Below are positions 28,006 through 37,948 of a stretch of DNA of 64,000 nt, piece after piece. The stretch is from positions 20,343 through 84,342 of the forward strand of contig NZ_KB892324.1 of assembly GCF_000373745.1 (NCBI RefSeq). The letters are read 5' to 3'. The position numbers and the translations under genes were made by a program. Each line of letters opens with the position of its first letter. The stretch's first letter is position 1. This DNA comes from Oligella ureolytica DSM 18253 (GTDB lineage Bacteria; Pseudomonadota; Gammaproteobacteria; Burkholderiales; Burkholderiaceae_B). The notes beneath the pieces are model-generated. The model was not told the origin of the DNA and searched no databases. It saw only the letters and a list, made by a program, of their open reading frames with translations.

Positions 28006-28036
28006 TTGGTGTCACTTACAAAAAGAACCGTATAAT
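28006..28036 (+). promoter_or_regulatory. possible promoter for rppH
   Basis: A perfect TATAAT (28031-28036) lies 35 bases before the rppH ATG. The best -35 is TTGGTG (28006-28011) with 19-base spacing, longer than ideal, so only the -10 element is convincing. Confidence 0.45.
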
Positions 28037-28070
28037 TTAATGTAACGGAATTGATTATAGGTGGAACCTC

Positions 28071-28775
28071 ATGTTGGATCGAGATGGTTACCGCCCTAAT
28101 GTTGGAATTATTCTGCTCAACCAAAATAATGAGGTTTTTTGGGCGAAACGAATAAGAGAAAAGTCTTGGCAATTTCCTCAGGGGGGCATTCAACGAGGTG
28201 AGAGCCCTACAAAAGCGATGTATAGAGAGCTTTATGAGGAAATTGGTTTAAAACCTGAGCATGTAAGAATTTTAGGGCGAACGCGTACTTGGCTACGCTA
28301 TAACGTGCCCGACCATTTTATTCGTCGGGACTCAAAAGGAATATATAAGGGACAGAAGCAGATTTGGTTTTTATTAAGATTGGAAGCTCGGGACTCGAGT
28401 ATTAGTCTTAGAACAAGCCCAACCCCGGAGTTTGATGCCTGGAAATGGCATCCTTTCTGGGTGCCTTTAGATGCAGTGATTGAGTTTAAGCGCGATGTTT
28501 ACAGAAACGCACTCGATGAGTTGGTGCCGCTGCTGCCTCAGGAGATGAAGCGACGACGGCCGCGTACTCAGCTCTACAAGGTGACGTCACTTAGCGTTAG
28601 CGTCACCACTGAAATCAACGTCCGTGTCAAGACCAAGACCAACGTTGAGCCTACTGAGGGTTCTAAGTCTTTAGGGGCTCAGGGTGCACCTAAAAAGCTT
28701 GCAGCCAAATCACCGAAACGCAATCAGAACTATTTGCGACGTCGAAATAAGAGTAAGCGGATAGTAAAATCTTAA
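28071..28775 (+). CDS. rppH: RNA pyrophosphohydrolase
   Basis: A Nudix hydrolase that removes pyrophosphate from 5'-triphosphate mRNA ends and starts RNase E decay. The start [17 protein letters not shown] and the Nudix box (GGIQRGES, then REL-EEIGL, residues about 43-65) are canonical. At 234 residues it is longer than E. coli RppH (about 176). The extra C-terminal tail of about 60 residues is basic, ending [12 protein letters not shown], and may bind RNA. AGGTGG stands a few bases before the ATG. Confidence 0.92.
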   Translation: MLDRDGYRPNVGIILLNQNNEVFWAKRIREKSWQFPQGGIQRGESPTKAMYRELYEEIGLKPEHVRILGRTRTWLRYNVPDHFIRRDSKGIYKGQKQIWFLLRLEARDSSISLRTSPTPEFDAWKWHPFWVPLDAVIEFKRDVYRNALDELVPLLPQEMKRRRPRTQLYKVTSLSVSVTTEINVRVKTKTNVEPTEGSKSLGAQGAPKKLAAKSPKRNQNYLRRRNKSKRIVKS

Positions 28776-28838
28776 ACCACACTAAGTGGTTGTAAGCTTG
28801 AGATTAGTCCAGTCATGCTGTAAAACGCAGACTGGACT
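28775..28838 (+). terminator. two hairpins after rppH
   Basis: Stem AACCAC/GTGGTT (28775-28791) is followed by a perfect 9-bp stem AGTCCAGTC/GACTGGACT (28806-28838). Neither has a proper T run (the second is followed by TCTGTT), so termination may be inefficient or Rho-dependent. Confidence 0.5.
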
Positions 28839-28939
28839 TCTGTTGTGTCGTTGTTGGCCACAAGGCCAAACTCTTAAGATTTTAATTCACTTTTTTAAAG
28901 AAAGAGCCTGGTTGTATAGAGCAGGTTTCTGTGTATTCA

Positions 28940-28969
28940 TTGACATCATTTCAACTATATTTGTATTAT
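28940..28969 (+). promoter_or_regulatory. arsB promoter
   Basis: TTGACA (28940-28945, perfect -35) and TATTAT (28964-28969, five of six -10 bases) are spaced by 18 bases, about 56 bases before the arsB GTG start. Confidence 0.75.
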
Positions 28970-28978
28970 TGAAATGAT
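28945..28978. promoter_or_regulatory. probable ArsR operator
   Basis: A perfect 10-bp inverted repeat, ATCATTTCAA / TTGAAATGAT, with a 14-base AT-rich centre covers the spacer and -10 of the arsB promoter. The position and the AT-rich dyad fit repression by an ArsR/SmtB dimer, which the arsR gene at the end of the same operon could supply. Binding is inferred. Confidence 0.65.
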
Positions 28979-29024
28979 TTTAACGCTGTTTACTAAGAAC
29001 TCATCTTAGCCTTAGGAATATGTT

Positions 29025-30314
29025 GTGTTAGTTGCTATTTTGATTTTTGTTTTGACCTTGACTTTAGTAATCTGGCAGCCCCGTGGCTTGGGTATTGGCT
29101 GGAGTGCGTTAATTGGAGCAGCGGTAGCCCTTGCTTGTGGCGTGGTGCAATGGACGGATATTCCTGTGGTTTGGGGAATTGTTTGGAACGCCACCGCAAC
29201 GTTTATCGCGGTCATTATTATTAGTTTGCTCTTGGATGAGGCTGGTTTTTTTGAATGGGCTGCTTTGCATGTTGTTCGTTGGGGCAAGGGCAGAGGTATT
29301 ACGCTGTTTGCGTTAATTATTTTGCTAGGGGCTGCGGCTGCGGCTTTATTTGCTAATGACGGAGCTGCGCTAATTCTGACGCCCATTGTGATGGCAATGT
29401 TAACAGCAATGGGTTTTTCTGCTGCAGCAACATTGGCATTTGTCATGGCAGCGGGCTTTATTGCCGATACGGCCAGTTTGCCCTTGGTGGTGTCTAACTT
29501 GGTCAATATTGTTTCTGCGGACTACTTTGCTATTGGCTTTACCGACTATGCGGCAATCATGGTGCCGGTTAATTTAGTGTCTGTCTTAGCAAGCCTGGGT
29601 GTGCTAGTATTGTTTTTCAAGCGAGATATTCCTATTAGCTATAGTTCAACGCATTTATCACCGCCGTTTAAAGCGATTAAGGACCCCGTTACCTTCAAGG
29701 CGGGTTGGGGTGTCTTGATTTTATTACTTATCGGTTTTTTTGGCTTAGAGCCTTTAGGTGTGCCTGTGAGTGTCGTAACAGCGATGGCGGCGGCATTGTT
29801 ACTCGCGGTCGCTGCCCGTGGTAAGGTGATTAGCATAAATACAGTCTTGAGAGGTGCGCCATGGCAAATCGTTGTTTTTTCATTAGGTATGTATTTGGTG
29901 GTGTATGGCTTACGCAATGCCGGTTTAACGGATTATATTGCCTTGTTATTAAATAAATTTGCAGAAGGCGGGGTATGGGGGGCAGCATTAGGCACTGGTG
30001 TACTTTCCGCGGTGTTGTCTTCCATTATGAATAATATGCCTACCGTGCTAACTACTGCGCTATCTATAGAAGCCTCCGCTGCGAGCGGTTCAGTAAAAGA
30101 AGCCATGGTGTATGCAAATGTGATTGGCAGTGATCTAGGGCCTAAGTTCACCCCTATTGGCAGCTTGGCTACGTTGCTCTGGTTGCATGTCTTAGCGAAA
30201 AAAGGCACCACAATCAGTTGGGGGTATTACTTTAGAGTGGGATTGGTGTTAACCACGCCTGTTTTGTTAATTACTCTAGTGGCATTGGCTATACGTTTAG
30301 GTGCGTTGTCTTAA
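29025..30314 (+). CDS. arsB: arsenite efflux membrane protein
   Basis: A 429-residue polytopic protein of the ArsB/NhaD superfamily. The wording [37 protein letters not shown] and [18 protein letters not shown] is that of ArsB proper. It exports arsenite and antimonite, driven by membrane potential or an ArsA ATPase. The start is a GTG with AGGA 7-8 bases upstream; an ATG just before it is out of frame and stops at once. arsH follows after 22 bases. No arsC is in the window. Confidence 0.92.
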   Translation: MLVAILIFVLTLTLVIWQPRGLGIGWSALIGAAVALACGVVQWTDIPVVWGIVWNATATFIAVIIISLLLDEAGFFEWAALHVVRWGKGRGITLFALIILLGAAAAALFANDGAALILTPIVMAMLTAMGFSAAATLAFVMAAGFIADTASLPLVVSNLVNIVSADYFAIGFTDYAAIMVPVNLVSVLASLGVLVLFFKRDIPISYSSTHLSPPFKAIKDPVTFKAGWGVLILLLIGFFGLEPLGVPVSVVTAMAAALLLAVAARGKVISINTVLRGAPWQIVVFSLGMYLVVYGLRNAGLTDYIALLLNKFAEGGVWGAALGTGVLSAVLSSIMNNMPTVLTTALSIEASAASGSVKEAMVYANVIGSDLGPKFTPIGSLATLLWLHVLAKKGTTISWGYYFRVGLVLTTPVLLITLVALAIRLGALS

Positions 30315-30336
30315 AGCAAAGATCGCTTCAGCATTT

Positions 30337-31071
30337 ATGAAAAAGGATATGAAATTGTTAGATTTAAATTTCCCCAGTCTTGATGAATCATTATTAGAAG
30401 CCCCTGATTTAAATCGGCTATTACCCAAAAAAGTCACACCACATCCCCCTCGTCTTGTATTGCTTTATGGTTCTTTACGTGAGCGCTCATATAGCCGCTT
30501 TGTAACTGAAGAAGCCGCCAGAATATTGAATAAACTGGGTGCTGAAATCCGCATTTTTGATCCTCGGGGCTTACCGCAGCCTGATGGAACGACGGAGGAT
30601 CATCCAAAGGTTAAAGAGTTACGGGATTTGGTGCTTTGGGCGGAGGGGATGGTTTGGACATCTCCAGAGCGTCATGGGGCGATGACAAGTATTTTAAAGG
30701 CGCAAATTGATTGGATTCCCTTGTCGGTTGGGGCTTTGCGACCTACGCAAGGTAAAACGTTAGCTGTCATGCAGGTGTCGGGCGGCTCACAGTCCTTCAA
30801 TGCCGTTAATCAAATGCGGATTTTAGGGCGTTGGATGCGGATGATCACCATCCCTAATCAATCCTCTGTGCCCAAAGCATATTTGGAATTTGATGAGGAT
30901 GGCCGCATGAAGCCGTCTTCATACTATGATCGTATTGTGGATGTGATGGAAGAGCTCATGAAGTTTACGTTACTGACTCGTGAGTGTAGTGATTATTTAG
31001 TTGATCGCTATAGCGAGAGAAAGGAAAGTGCTGACGAGCTATCCAAACGAGTGAATCAGCGTAGTATTTAG
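30337..31071 (+). CDS. arsH: organoarsenical oxidase ArsH
   Basis: A 244-residue NADPH-dependent flavoprotein of the flavodoxin-like fold. The wording [57 protein letters not shown] and [20 protein letters not shown] is diagnostic of ArsH. ArsH oxidises trivalent methyl/aryl arsenicals to less toxic pentavalent forms. The ATG at 30337 is used; a second in-frame ATG at 30349 is also possible, as neither has an ideal ribosome site. Confidence 0.92.
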   Translation: MKKDMKLLDLNFPSLDESLLEAPDLNRLLPKKVTPHPPRLVLLYGSLRERSYSRFVTEEAARILNKLGAEIRIFDPRGLPQPDGTTEDHPKVKELRDLVLWAEGMVWTSPERHGAMTSILKAQIDWIPLSVGALRPTQGKTLAVMQVSGGSQSFNAVNQMRILGRWMRMITIPNQSSVPKAYLEFDEDGRMKPSSYYDRIVDVMEELMKFTLLTRECSDYLVDRYSERKESADELSKRVNQRSI

Positions 31072-31147
31072 TTTGATCAGAATCGCTGAGAGCCTAGTTG
31101 TATAGGGCGGCGAAGCTGTCAATCACTCAATAGATTTTTTAATAGAG

Positions 31148-31459
31148 ATGGAAAAAAAAGAGGCAGTAACTAAATTTGATGCATTAGCTTCAGAGCTTAG
31201 ACTTGATATTGTGAAGCTACTGGTGCAGTTTGGCGAGGATGGTTTAGTAGCAGGAGAAATGAGTTCACAATTGGATATTCCACCAACGAATCTGTCTTTT
31301 CATCTCAAGACGCTAACACATGCCGGTCTTGTCTATGTAGAGCAAGAGGGGAGGTATCAGCGCTATCGTGCTAATACCTCGGCATTGATGGGCTTAGTTG
31401 AGTATTTAATGGAGAAGTGTTGCGACAAGCAAACTAAAGCAAAAACCGGGTTGTGTTAA
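31148..31459 (+). CDS. arsR: ArsR-family arsenic-responsive repressor, C-terminal cysteine type
   Basis: A 103-residue winged-helix repressor (FDALASELRLDIVKLLV, then GEMSSQLDIPPTNLSFHLKT as recognition helix). The classic ELCVCDL metal motif in the helix is absent. Instead three Cys cluster at the C-terminus (C91, C92, C103), much like the C-terminal As(III) site described for Acidithiobacillus ferrooxidans ArsR. It is the third gene, 76 bases after arsH, rather than the first as in most ars operons. It is convergent with the efflux lipoprotein gene. Confidence 0.85.
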   Translation: MEKKEAVTKFDALASELRLDIVKLLVQFGEDGLVAGEMSSQLDIPPTNLSFHLKTLTHAGLVYVEQEGRYQRYRANTSALMGLVEYLMEKCCDKQTKAKTGLC

Positions 31460-31481
31460 TTCTTAAAACCAAACTGGTAAC

Positions 31482-33008
31482 TTAGCTGCTTAATGACGTG
31501 CTATGACTTCCGTCATTGAGCAGACCGCTATCGCTTTGACCTGTGCCTGTGTTGTCTTCTGCCTGCCAGCCTCCGCCTAGTGCTTTATATAAGTCCAACA
31601 TCGCTTGGCTTTTAGCCAGATTTAACTCCAGCAGTTGAGTTTGTAGCTCATTAAGTTGCAGGCGTGATTCAAGTACCCGGTCCAGGGTGGCTTCTCCGTG
31701 TTCAAAAAGCTTTGTCGCTGCGGTAACTTGGCGTCGTGAGCGATTATTTGCTTCTTGTAGCTGGTCTGCTTGTTGACGTAAGAGGTATTGGGCATGATAG
31801 GCACTGTCAACATCTGCAAGTGCTGAGAGTACTGAGTGGTCATACTCCAATAAGGCTGCTCGTAGCTTGGCATCTTTGCTGTCAATATTGGCTTGGATGC
31901 GTCCGGCAGTAAAAATAGGCAGTTGCACGCCAACACTGACCAAACTGGAGAAACCGTGCATATCAGGTAAGTCACTATCTAAGCTGATCACTCCTCCTTG
32001 GCCTAAGAAATTGATTTTAAAGCGCGGTAGTAAGTCGGCCTGCGCGCTGGCTAATTGAGCCGATGCTGCGTAAACCAACGCTTGGTTGGCACGTATATCG
32101 GGTCGGCGATTAAGGACATTGGCAGGCGTTTGTCCGCTTGGCATGGGTGGTGTTTGTGTGGCTAATAGGCGTTGTGTCGGCTTCAGTTTAAAGTGTTGTG
32201 GCACTTGGCCGATTAAGACAGAAATGCGACGTTCTGCCTCTGCCTTTTGTGCTTCTAATATGGTGCGGGCAGCCGTAGCCGCCTGGATTTGAGTTTCGAT
32301 TTGTAGCCTATCGTAGGCCGTTGCTTGACCTGCCTCAAAACGACCGTTGACATAGCGTAATAAGCTGTTTAAATGCTGTATTTGTTGGCTACTAAGGCGC
32401 TGCTTTTCGCCAAAGTACATCCATTGGCTATAGTAATTCGCGATGTCTGTGCTTAACAGCATCTGTGCCGCGTGCCATTCTTCAGCGCGAGCAATGGCCC
32501 CTTGGGTAGCTGCATCAATATCCGCTTGCTTATGTCCAAAAAAGTCCGGCTCCCATGATGCCGCAAGGCCCCCACTAAGGCCGGCGGCATCTAAGCTGAG
32601 GTGCTTATCGCCTAAGTTGGTGTCGAGCGTGCCTAAAAGCTCACGAGCATCACGACCGATCGGATTACGCACGCGGTTGGCAGTGCCGATAGCCGTTGCT
32701 GTAGCCCCTACTTCAGGGCCTAGATTAGCTCGAGCAGCGCGTGCCATCGCACGGGCGCTTTCCAAATTGGCACGGGTTGCCGCTAGGTCTTTATTGTTGT
32801 TGAGGGCTAATTCAATGAGCTCAGTTAATTGCGGGTCCTCCCAACTTAGCCACCATCGATCTAAGTCAACGGCCATTGAACCCAGAGAATATTCAAAACT
32901 GTCAGGTAATTCTACATCGCTTTTTAGATTGAGATCTGTGCCTGCACAAGCTGTTAATAGGCTCGTTATGAGGATTAGGGCAAGTGGTTTGGGATTGAAG
33001 TAACTCAT
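31482..33008 (-). CDS. NodT-family outer-membrane efflux lipoprotein
   Basis: A 508-residue TolC-like channel with a lipoprotein signal (lipobox LTAC, Cys near residue 21). Two OEP repeats hold the usual wording LNNNKDLAATRANLESARAMARAARANLGPEVGATAT, RRPDIRANQALVYAASAQLASAQADLLPRFKI and LLELNLAKSQAMLDLYKALGGGW. It is the last gene of a four-gene exporter operon and likely gives the HlyD/ABC pump its outer-membrane exit. Confidence 0.88.
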   Translation of the reverse strand: MSYFNPKPLALILITSLLTACAGTDLNLKSDVELPDSFEYSLGSMAVDLDRWWLSWEDPQLTELIELALNNNKDLAATRANLESARAMARAARANLGPEVGATATAIGTANRVRNPIGRDARELLGTLDTNLGDKHLSLDAAGLSGGLAASWEPDFFGHKQADIDAATQGAIARAEEWHAAQMLLSTDIANYYSQWMYFGEKQRLSSQQIQHLNSLLRYVNGRFEAGQATAYDRLQIETQIQAATAARTILEAQKAEAERRISVLIGQVPQHFKLKPTQRLLATQTPPMPSGQTPANVLNRRPDIRANQALVYAASAQLASAQADLLPRFKINFLGQGGVISLDSDLPDMHGFSSLVSVGVQLPIFTAGRIQANIDSKDAKLRAALLEYDHSVLSALADVDSAYHAQYLLRQQADQLQEANNRSRRQVTAATKLFEHGEATLDRVLESRLQLNELQTQLLELNLAKSQAMLDLYKALGGGWQAEDNTGTGQSDSGLLNDGSHSTSLSS

Positions 33009-33030
33009 TGGGTCATTAACCTTGGTGTTA

Positions 33031-34158
33031 TTAGCCTTGATTGCTTAGCATTTTTTTAAAGCGAAATAGCGCTAAGGTAAAAAATACAATGGCCATGATG
33101 CTCATATAAATTAAGTTTGGCCAAATAATATCGATGCCGGCTTGGCGATTAAGGATGTTTTGTGTGGTTTGTACAAATTGTGTTTGTGGCGAAAATAATG
33201 TCATTACTTGCACCCAATCGGGCATGCCTTCGCGAGGAGATTCGCCACCTGATAAAAGTCGCATAACCACATAAACCGGTATCACTAGTAAACCGAATTG
33301 TGGCATAGTGGGTGCGATAGTACTTAATAAAATGCCTAAGGAGCTGACTGAGAATAGGAAAATCATCAAGCTCAGTAAAAATAAAGGCACTGACCCTACC
33401 AGCGGAATTCCAAGCCATAGATTGATCACCAAATATAGGGACAAGACGGATGCGATGGTAATGACAATGGAGTTACTGATGACTTTGGCCATGGCAATTT
33501 CAAAGGCCCTTACAGGCATGACTAGCAAGTGTTCAATCGTACCACGCTCTTTTTCACGAATAATGGCTGCACCTACTAACAGCATCGCGAGCAAAGACGC
33601 ATTAGACACAATTTGCATGGGTCCGGCGAACCAAGTGTAATCTGCATTGGGATTGAACAGGACCTTGGTGACCATCTCCATCGGTAGCTGAGAGAGGGGA
33701 TTGCTTTGTAAAAAGTAGGTCGCTGTTTCTTCCATGACGACTTGTTGTATAAATGCAGCCCCAAGGCCGGCTTGGCTAACCGCCGTTGCATCAATGAGTA
33801 GTTGTAAGTCGGGATTGCGCTGTTGAATGAGATCTTTCTCATAATTTTCGGGAATAACGAGGATAAAGGTGTATTGACTTGTATCCATTAAGCGATCGAT
33901 TTCATCTTGCTCAATCAAAACAGGCGTTTGAAAATGTGGTGTTCTTAAGGCATCAATGAGACGCCAAGAGAGTGCAGAGCGGTCTTCATTGACAACAGCT
34001 ACGGCGCCATTTTTTACTTCAACTGCAATCCCTTTAGCGACAGAGTAGGTCGCGACGCTAAACATGACAACAATCAGCCCCATCAGTACATAGTCACTTA
34101 GGACACTTTTAAATTCTTTTTGACAAAGATTCCAGATATTTCTTAGCGTGATCCACAT
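33031..34158 (-). CDS. yhhJ: ABC-2 type transporter permease (YhhJ-like)
   Basis: A 375-residue membrane protein: an N-terminal helix (about 22-44), a large periplasmic domain, and five C-terminal helices of the ABC-2 fold, with EKERGTIEHLLVMPV as the family signature. It is a partner permease of the fused ATPase-permease encoded just upstream (3-base gap). In E. coli the corresponding set is yhiI-rbbA-yhhJ. Substrate unknown. Confidence 0.82.
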   Translation of the reverse strand: MWITLRNIWNLCQKEFKSVLSDYVLMGLIVVMFSVATYSVAKGIAVEVKNGAVAVVNEDRSALSWRLIDALRTPHFQTPVLIEQDEIDRLMDTSQYTFILVIPENYEKDLIQQRNPDLQLLIDATAVSQAGLGAAFIQQVVMEETATYFLQSNPLSQLPMEMVTKVLFNPNADYTWFAGPMQIVSNASLLAMLLVGAAIIREKERGTIEHLLVMPVRAFEIAMAKVISNSIVITIASVLSLYLVINLWLGIPLVGSVPLFLLSLMIFLFSVSSLGILLSTIAPTMPQFGLLVIPVYVVMRLLSGGESPREGMPDWVQVMTLFSPQTQFVQTTQNILNRQAGIDIIWPNLIYMSIMAIVFFTLALFRFKKMLSNQG

Positions 34159-34161
34159 ACT

Positions 34162-36927
34162 CTATTTCTCCTGCTTTTTTAAAAAGCTGCTGGCTAATAA
34201 TAAGTAGCTAATGGCAAATGCAGCGAGAATTAAATAGTAGTTCATAAAATCAGGCCAAGATAGGCCTTTGGAAAAAGAACCGATGATGATTCTTTGAAAC
34301 CAAGCGCTTGGAAACAGGTGAGCAATCCATACATTGGCCCCTTCTAATGAGGAGACTGGGGTCAGCATGCCGGAGAAGTTTAAGGATGGGATCATCGTTA
34401 AAATAGCAGAACCAAAAATAGCGGCTACTTGAGAGGTGGCAAAGCAAGAGACTAATAACCCTAGTGAGGTGGCGGCCCAAGCAATGCAAAAAGCGCCAAA
34501 GAAGAGCGCGCTGAAAGAGCCGGTAATAGGCACTTGTAGAATCAGTATAGAAATCAATAGCAAGATAAAGAAGCTCAATAATGCCATCATGATGTAGGGA
34601 ATTTGTTTCCCTATCAAAAACTGCATGACGGTCGCAGGTGAACCATAAAGATTCACAATCGAACCGATCTCCCTTTCGCGGACGACACCTAGCGCAGTCA
34701 TCATGGCGGGTATGAGCATCATGGACATCATCATCATGCCGGGGGCGATTGAAACAATGCTGTTAAAGGATTGGTTATAGACAAAACGTGTTTGTAATTG
34801 GGCTGCGGGACTCGTACTGTGCCCCATTTCTTGAGCTAAGTTTTGGCTATAGCCACTCATGATGCCGATGAGATAAGACTTAATGTTTTCACCTGTAAAT
34901 GGCATGGAACCATCCACATAAAACGACAGCTCGGGTTGGCGCTGTTGTATGAGGTCCAAACCGAAATCTGGAGGTATCTCTACTACAAGGCGAATTTTAC
35001 CAGTTTGAATAATATGTTCAAATTCCTCATCATTGTGAAGTACCATGCGCTGATTGAAGTAAGGTGAGCTGCTCAGTTGCGTGATCAGCTCTTGGCTGAT
35101 TTGACTTTGGTCTTGGTCATACACCGCAAAATTAATATTGCGCACATCAAAGGTAATACCTAAGGCAGAGAAAAATACCAGAACAACAGGTCCGAGCAGC
35201 ACGAACAGTAGACGTACCGGATCACGCAATAATTCTTTGTTTTCACGTACCGCAAAAGCGAGAATATTATTGATGGGGCGACTTCTTGGTTTGGCTTGTT
35301 CTTGATGGGTATGGGGCGAGTTTAGTTGTGGTTTTTCGTTGGTTAATTCGGGTGATGCATGGGCTTTGTCGTGATTTTCAGCCTCTTCTAAATAGGCAAT
35401 AAACGCTTCTTCAAGATTTTCTGCGTTTTGTGCTTCGACCAGTGCTTGGGGCTTGTCTTGGGCTAAGACTTTGCCCTGGTGCATAAATGAAATACGATCA
35501 CACCAACCTGCCTCATTCATGAAGTGAGTCGAGACAAAAATGGTGATCTTGTCATTACGCGAGAGGTTGATCAGATAATCCCAAAACATATCCCGGGCAG
35601 AGGGATCAACGCCTGAGGTCGGTTCATCTAAAATTAAGACTTCAGGTTTGTGCAGACATGCCGCAGCGAGTTGTAATCGTTGCCTCAAGCCCAGAGATAA
35701 TGAGGAGGGCAGCTCATCTTCATAGTCTTTGATTTTAAACTTCTCTAAAGAATCCTCTACTGCAGCCACGGCGTCCTGAGTGCTTAATTGGTAAAGTTTG
35801 GCGTGCAGATCAAGATTTGCGCGAACCGTTAATTCTTCATAGAGTGAAAAGCTTTGTGACATATAACCGACCCGCATGCGGGTATTGATGTCGTTGGCGT
35901 CAGTTGCTTTGCCAAGTAACTCTGCCTTACCGGAGCTGGGTTCCAGTAGACCAGTAAGCATTTTCATGGTGGTTGATTTACCGCAACCGTTAGATCCTAG
36001 AAAACCAAAAATTTCACCGCGAGGGATCTCAAAGCTGACATTGTCTACGGCAGTAAAATCACCAAACTTTTTGGTGAGATTTTCAGCCTTAATGGCTAGT
36101 GGCGCGTCTGGATCCGCTTCAAAAGGCGGGATATTGTCAAAGTCAAAATAATAGTCGCGTTCAGGCAGCAGTTTGACGTAGGCTTCTTCTAAGGTTTTAC
36201 TGTTCGTGTTTTTTAACACGTTTTTTGTGCTGTCGGCCGCCAGAAGCTTACCGGCATTCATCGCCAACAAGTACTCAAAGCGCTCTGCTTCCTCAATGTA
36301 CGCCGTGGAAACAATCACCGTCATGCCTTCAGATTCTGCCTGTAACTCGTCGACTAAATCCCAGAACTGACGACGAGATAAGGGGTCAACGCCGGTCGTA
36401 GGCTCATCTAAAATCAATAAGTCCGGATCGTTAATGAGTGCGCAGCATAGACTGAGTTTTTGTTTCATACCGCCGGAGAGCTTAGCGGCTTGTCGATCTG
36501 GAAAAGGATCTAAGGCGGTGGCTTTGAGTAAACGCTCGATTTTTGCTTCACGCTCATGACTGCTTAAGCCATATAAGTTGGCATGAAACTCAATATTTTC
36601 TTTGATACTGAGGGTGGGGTATAGGTTTTTGCCCAAGCCTTGGGGCATAAAAGCAACTTTAAAGGCGTTGTCTTCACGCTCGCGGCGTATGGCGACATCA
36701 TTGCCTAATACCTTGATGGAACCTTGCTGTAGTATTTTTACGCCGGCAATGAGCGATAGTAGGGTGGATTTACCTACGCCATCAGGGCCGATGAGACTGA
36801 TTGTCTTACCGCGTTCAATACGTAGGCTGACATTATTAACCGCCTCGGTTTTGCCATAGTGATGACTAACACCTTCAACCTCAACGGCATAGCGTTTGTT
36901 TTCGGAAAGGTCGTGTTGATTAGACAT
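34162..36927 (-). CDS. rbbA: fused ABC transporter: two ATPase domains plus ABC-2 permease (RbbA/YhiH-like)
   Basis: A 921-residue protein in three parts. ATPase 1 covers about 8-240 (GPDGVGKSTLLSLIAG Walker A, LSGGMKQKLSLC signature, LLILDEPTTGVDP Walker B). ATPase 2 covers about 285-515 (GFLGSNGCGKSTTMKML, SLGLRQRLQLAAA, LILDEPTSGVDP). The ABC-2 permease covers about 555-921, with VREREIGSIVNLYGSPA. The signature Gly-Gly of domain 2 is degenerate (LSLGLRQ). The architecture equals E. coli RbbA, once assigned to ribosomes but arranged like an exporter. It is in operon with the HlyD protein and YhhJ. Confidence 0.87.
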   Translation of the reverse strand: MSNQHDLSENKRYAVEVEGVSHHYGKTEAVNNVSLRIERGKTISLIGPDGVGKSTLLSLIAGVKILQQGSIKVLGNDVAIRREREDNAFKVAFMPQGLGKNLYPTLSIKENIEFHANLYGLSSHEREAKIERLLKATALDPFPDRQAAKLSGGMKQKLSLCCALINDPDLLILDEPTTGVDPLSRRQFWDLVDELQAESEGMTVIVSTAYIEEAERFEYLLAMNAGKLLAADSTKNVLKNTNSKTLEEAYVKLLPERDYYFDFDNIPPFEADPDAPLAIKAENLTKKFGDFTAVDNVSFEIPRGEIFGFLGSNGCGKSTTMKMLTGLLEPSSGKAELLGKATDANDINTRMRVGYMSQSFSLYEELTVRANLDLHAKLYQLSTQDAVAAVEDSLEKFKIKDYEDELPSSLSLGLRQRLQLAAACLHKPEVLILDEPTSGVDPSARDMFWDYLINLSRNDKITIFVSTHFMNEAGWCDRISFMHQGKVLAQDKPQALVEAQNAENLEEAFIAYLEEAENHDKAHASPELTNEKPQLNSPHTHQEQAKPRSRPINNILAFAVRENKELLRDPVRLLFVLLGPVVLVFFSALGITFDVRNINFAVYDQDQSQISQELITQLSSSPYFNQRMVLHNDEEFEHIIQTGKIRLVVEIPPDFGLDLIQQRQPELSFYVDGSMPFTGENIKSYLIGIMSGYSQNLAQEMGHSTSPAAQLQTRFVYNQSFNSIVSIAPGMMMMSMMLIPAMMTALGVVREREIGSIVNLYGSPATVMQFLIGKQIPYIMMALLSFFILLLISILILQVPITGSFSALFFGAFCIAWAATSLGLLVSCFATSQVAAIFGSAILTMIPSLNFSGMLTPVSSLEGANVWIAHLFPSAWFQRIIIGSFSKGLSWPDFMNYYLILAAFAISYLLLASSFLKKQEK

Positions 36928-36959
36928 GGCAGGTAGCGTGTAAGTTTAGCGGTTTGAGT

Positions 36960-37928
36960 TTAAGGTAAGCTCACCTCAAGTTCTGAGGGCCATTGCTCAG
37001 CAGTGGTTTTTACATAGCCTATCCCGGTCAACCCGCTTTTTAGGTAGTTCTGATGAACGATGGCTACCTCGGCAGGTATTTTAAGCTCGACACGGTAGGT
37101 GAGTTTTTGACGTTCTTCGCTGGTTTCCACTGTTTTGGGTGTAAATTGCGCTTGCGCTGAAATAAAACTGATTGTCGCCGGCCAAACATAATCCTGCCCA
37201 TCCAGCAAAATGCGTGCTTCGTCACCCAGTCCAATCCGGCTAATACTTTCTGTAGGTAGATAAAGGTACATGCGTGTATTGCTTGGGTCGAGTAGACTCA
37301 TGACCGGATGGCCGGCAGCGATCACATTACCCGGTTGGGCAAAGCGATACTCGACGATGCCGTCAACGGGTGCTTGTATCACTAAATCACGGGTGGTGGC
37401 TTGGGAAGCTTTGATTTGAGCCTCCGCCTGTTGTACCGCTGCCTCGGCTTGTGCCTTGGCCGCTTCGGCGGCCTCTACCGCTGCTTGTTGAGCATTCACT
37501 GCAATTGAACGCTTATTGAGCTCTGTTGCTGAAATTAAATTATCGCGACGCAGTGCTTTGGCGTTGTCCAGCTCCACGTGTGCTAGACGCAATTGCTCTT
37601 GGTGTGCCTTAATCTCAGCGTCTGCTTGTGCGACTGCTTTTTCAGCCTGAGTACGTTGGGCAAGGGCGGCATCTAATTGACTGTCGTACTGATCAGAAGA
37701 AAGAGTGACGAGATCATCACCTTTTGCTATGTTGTCACCTTCATCTGTGAGAACCTCTGCCACACGTCCTGCATATAAGCTGGCTACATCAATTCGTTCT
37801 AGTTGTAAGCGCCCATTGGAGCGAGCAAAACCTTCAGGCTCACGGTCTAGCTGCTGTTGGTTATAGTAATAGGCACCAGCACCAACGATGATGACTAGAA
37901 TAAATAGAATAATCCAGGATTTTTTCAT
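36960..37928 (-). CDS. yhiI: HlyD-family periplasmic adaptor (YhiI-like)
   Basis: A 322-residue membrane fusion protein with one N-terminal helix (IILFILVIIVGAGAYYY), a lipoyl-like half (VASLYAGRVAEVLTDEGDNI), an Ala/Gln-rich coiled-coil hairpin (about 85-180) and the returning half (IQAPVDGIVEYRFAQPGNVI). It bridges the inner-membrane ABC pump and the outer-membrane lipoprotein. It begins only 20 bases after the gshA stop, so the exporter may share the gshA transcript. Confidence 0.88.
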   Translation of the reverse strand: MKKSWIILFILVIIVGAGAYYYNQQQLDREPEGFARSNGRLQLERIDVASLYAGRVAEVLTDEGDNIAKGDDLVTLSSDQYDSQLDAALAQRTQAEKAVAQADAEIKAHQEQLRLAHVELDNAKALRRDNLISATELNKRSIAVNAQQAAVEAAEAAKAQAEAAVQQAEAQIKASQATTRDLVIQAPVDGIVEYRFAQPGNVIAAGHPVMSLLDPSNTRMYLYLPTESISRIGLGDEARILLDGQDYVWPATISFISAQAQFTPKTVETSEERQKLTYRVELKIPAEVAIVHQNYLKSGLTGIGYVKTTAEQWPSELEVSLP

Positions 37929-37948
37929 ATGCAGATCGCTTGTTTGGT

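Noticed and set aside
28786..28977. 63-codon frame between rppH and arsB
   Set aside because: It runs through two hairpins and the ars promoter and has no plausible start.
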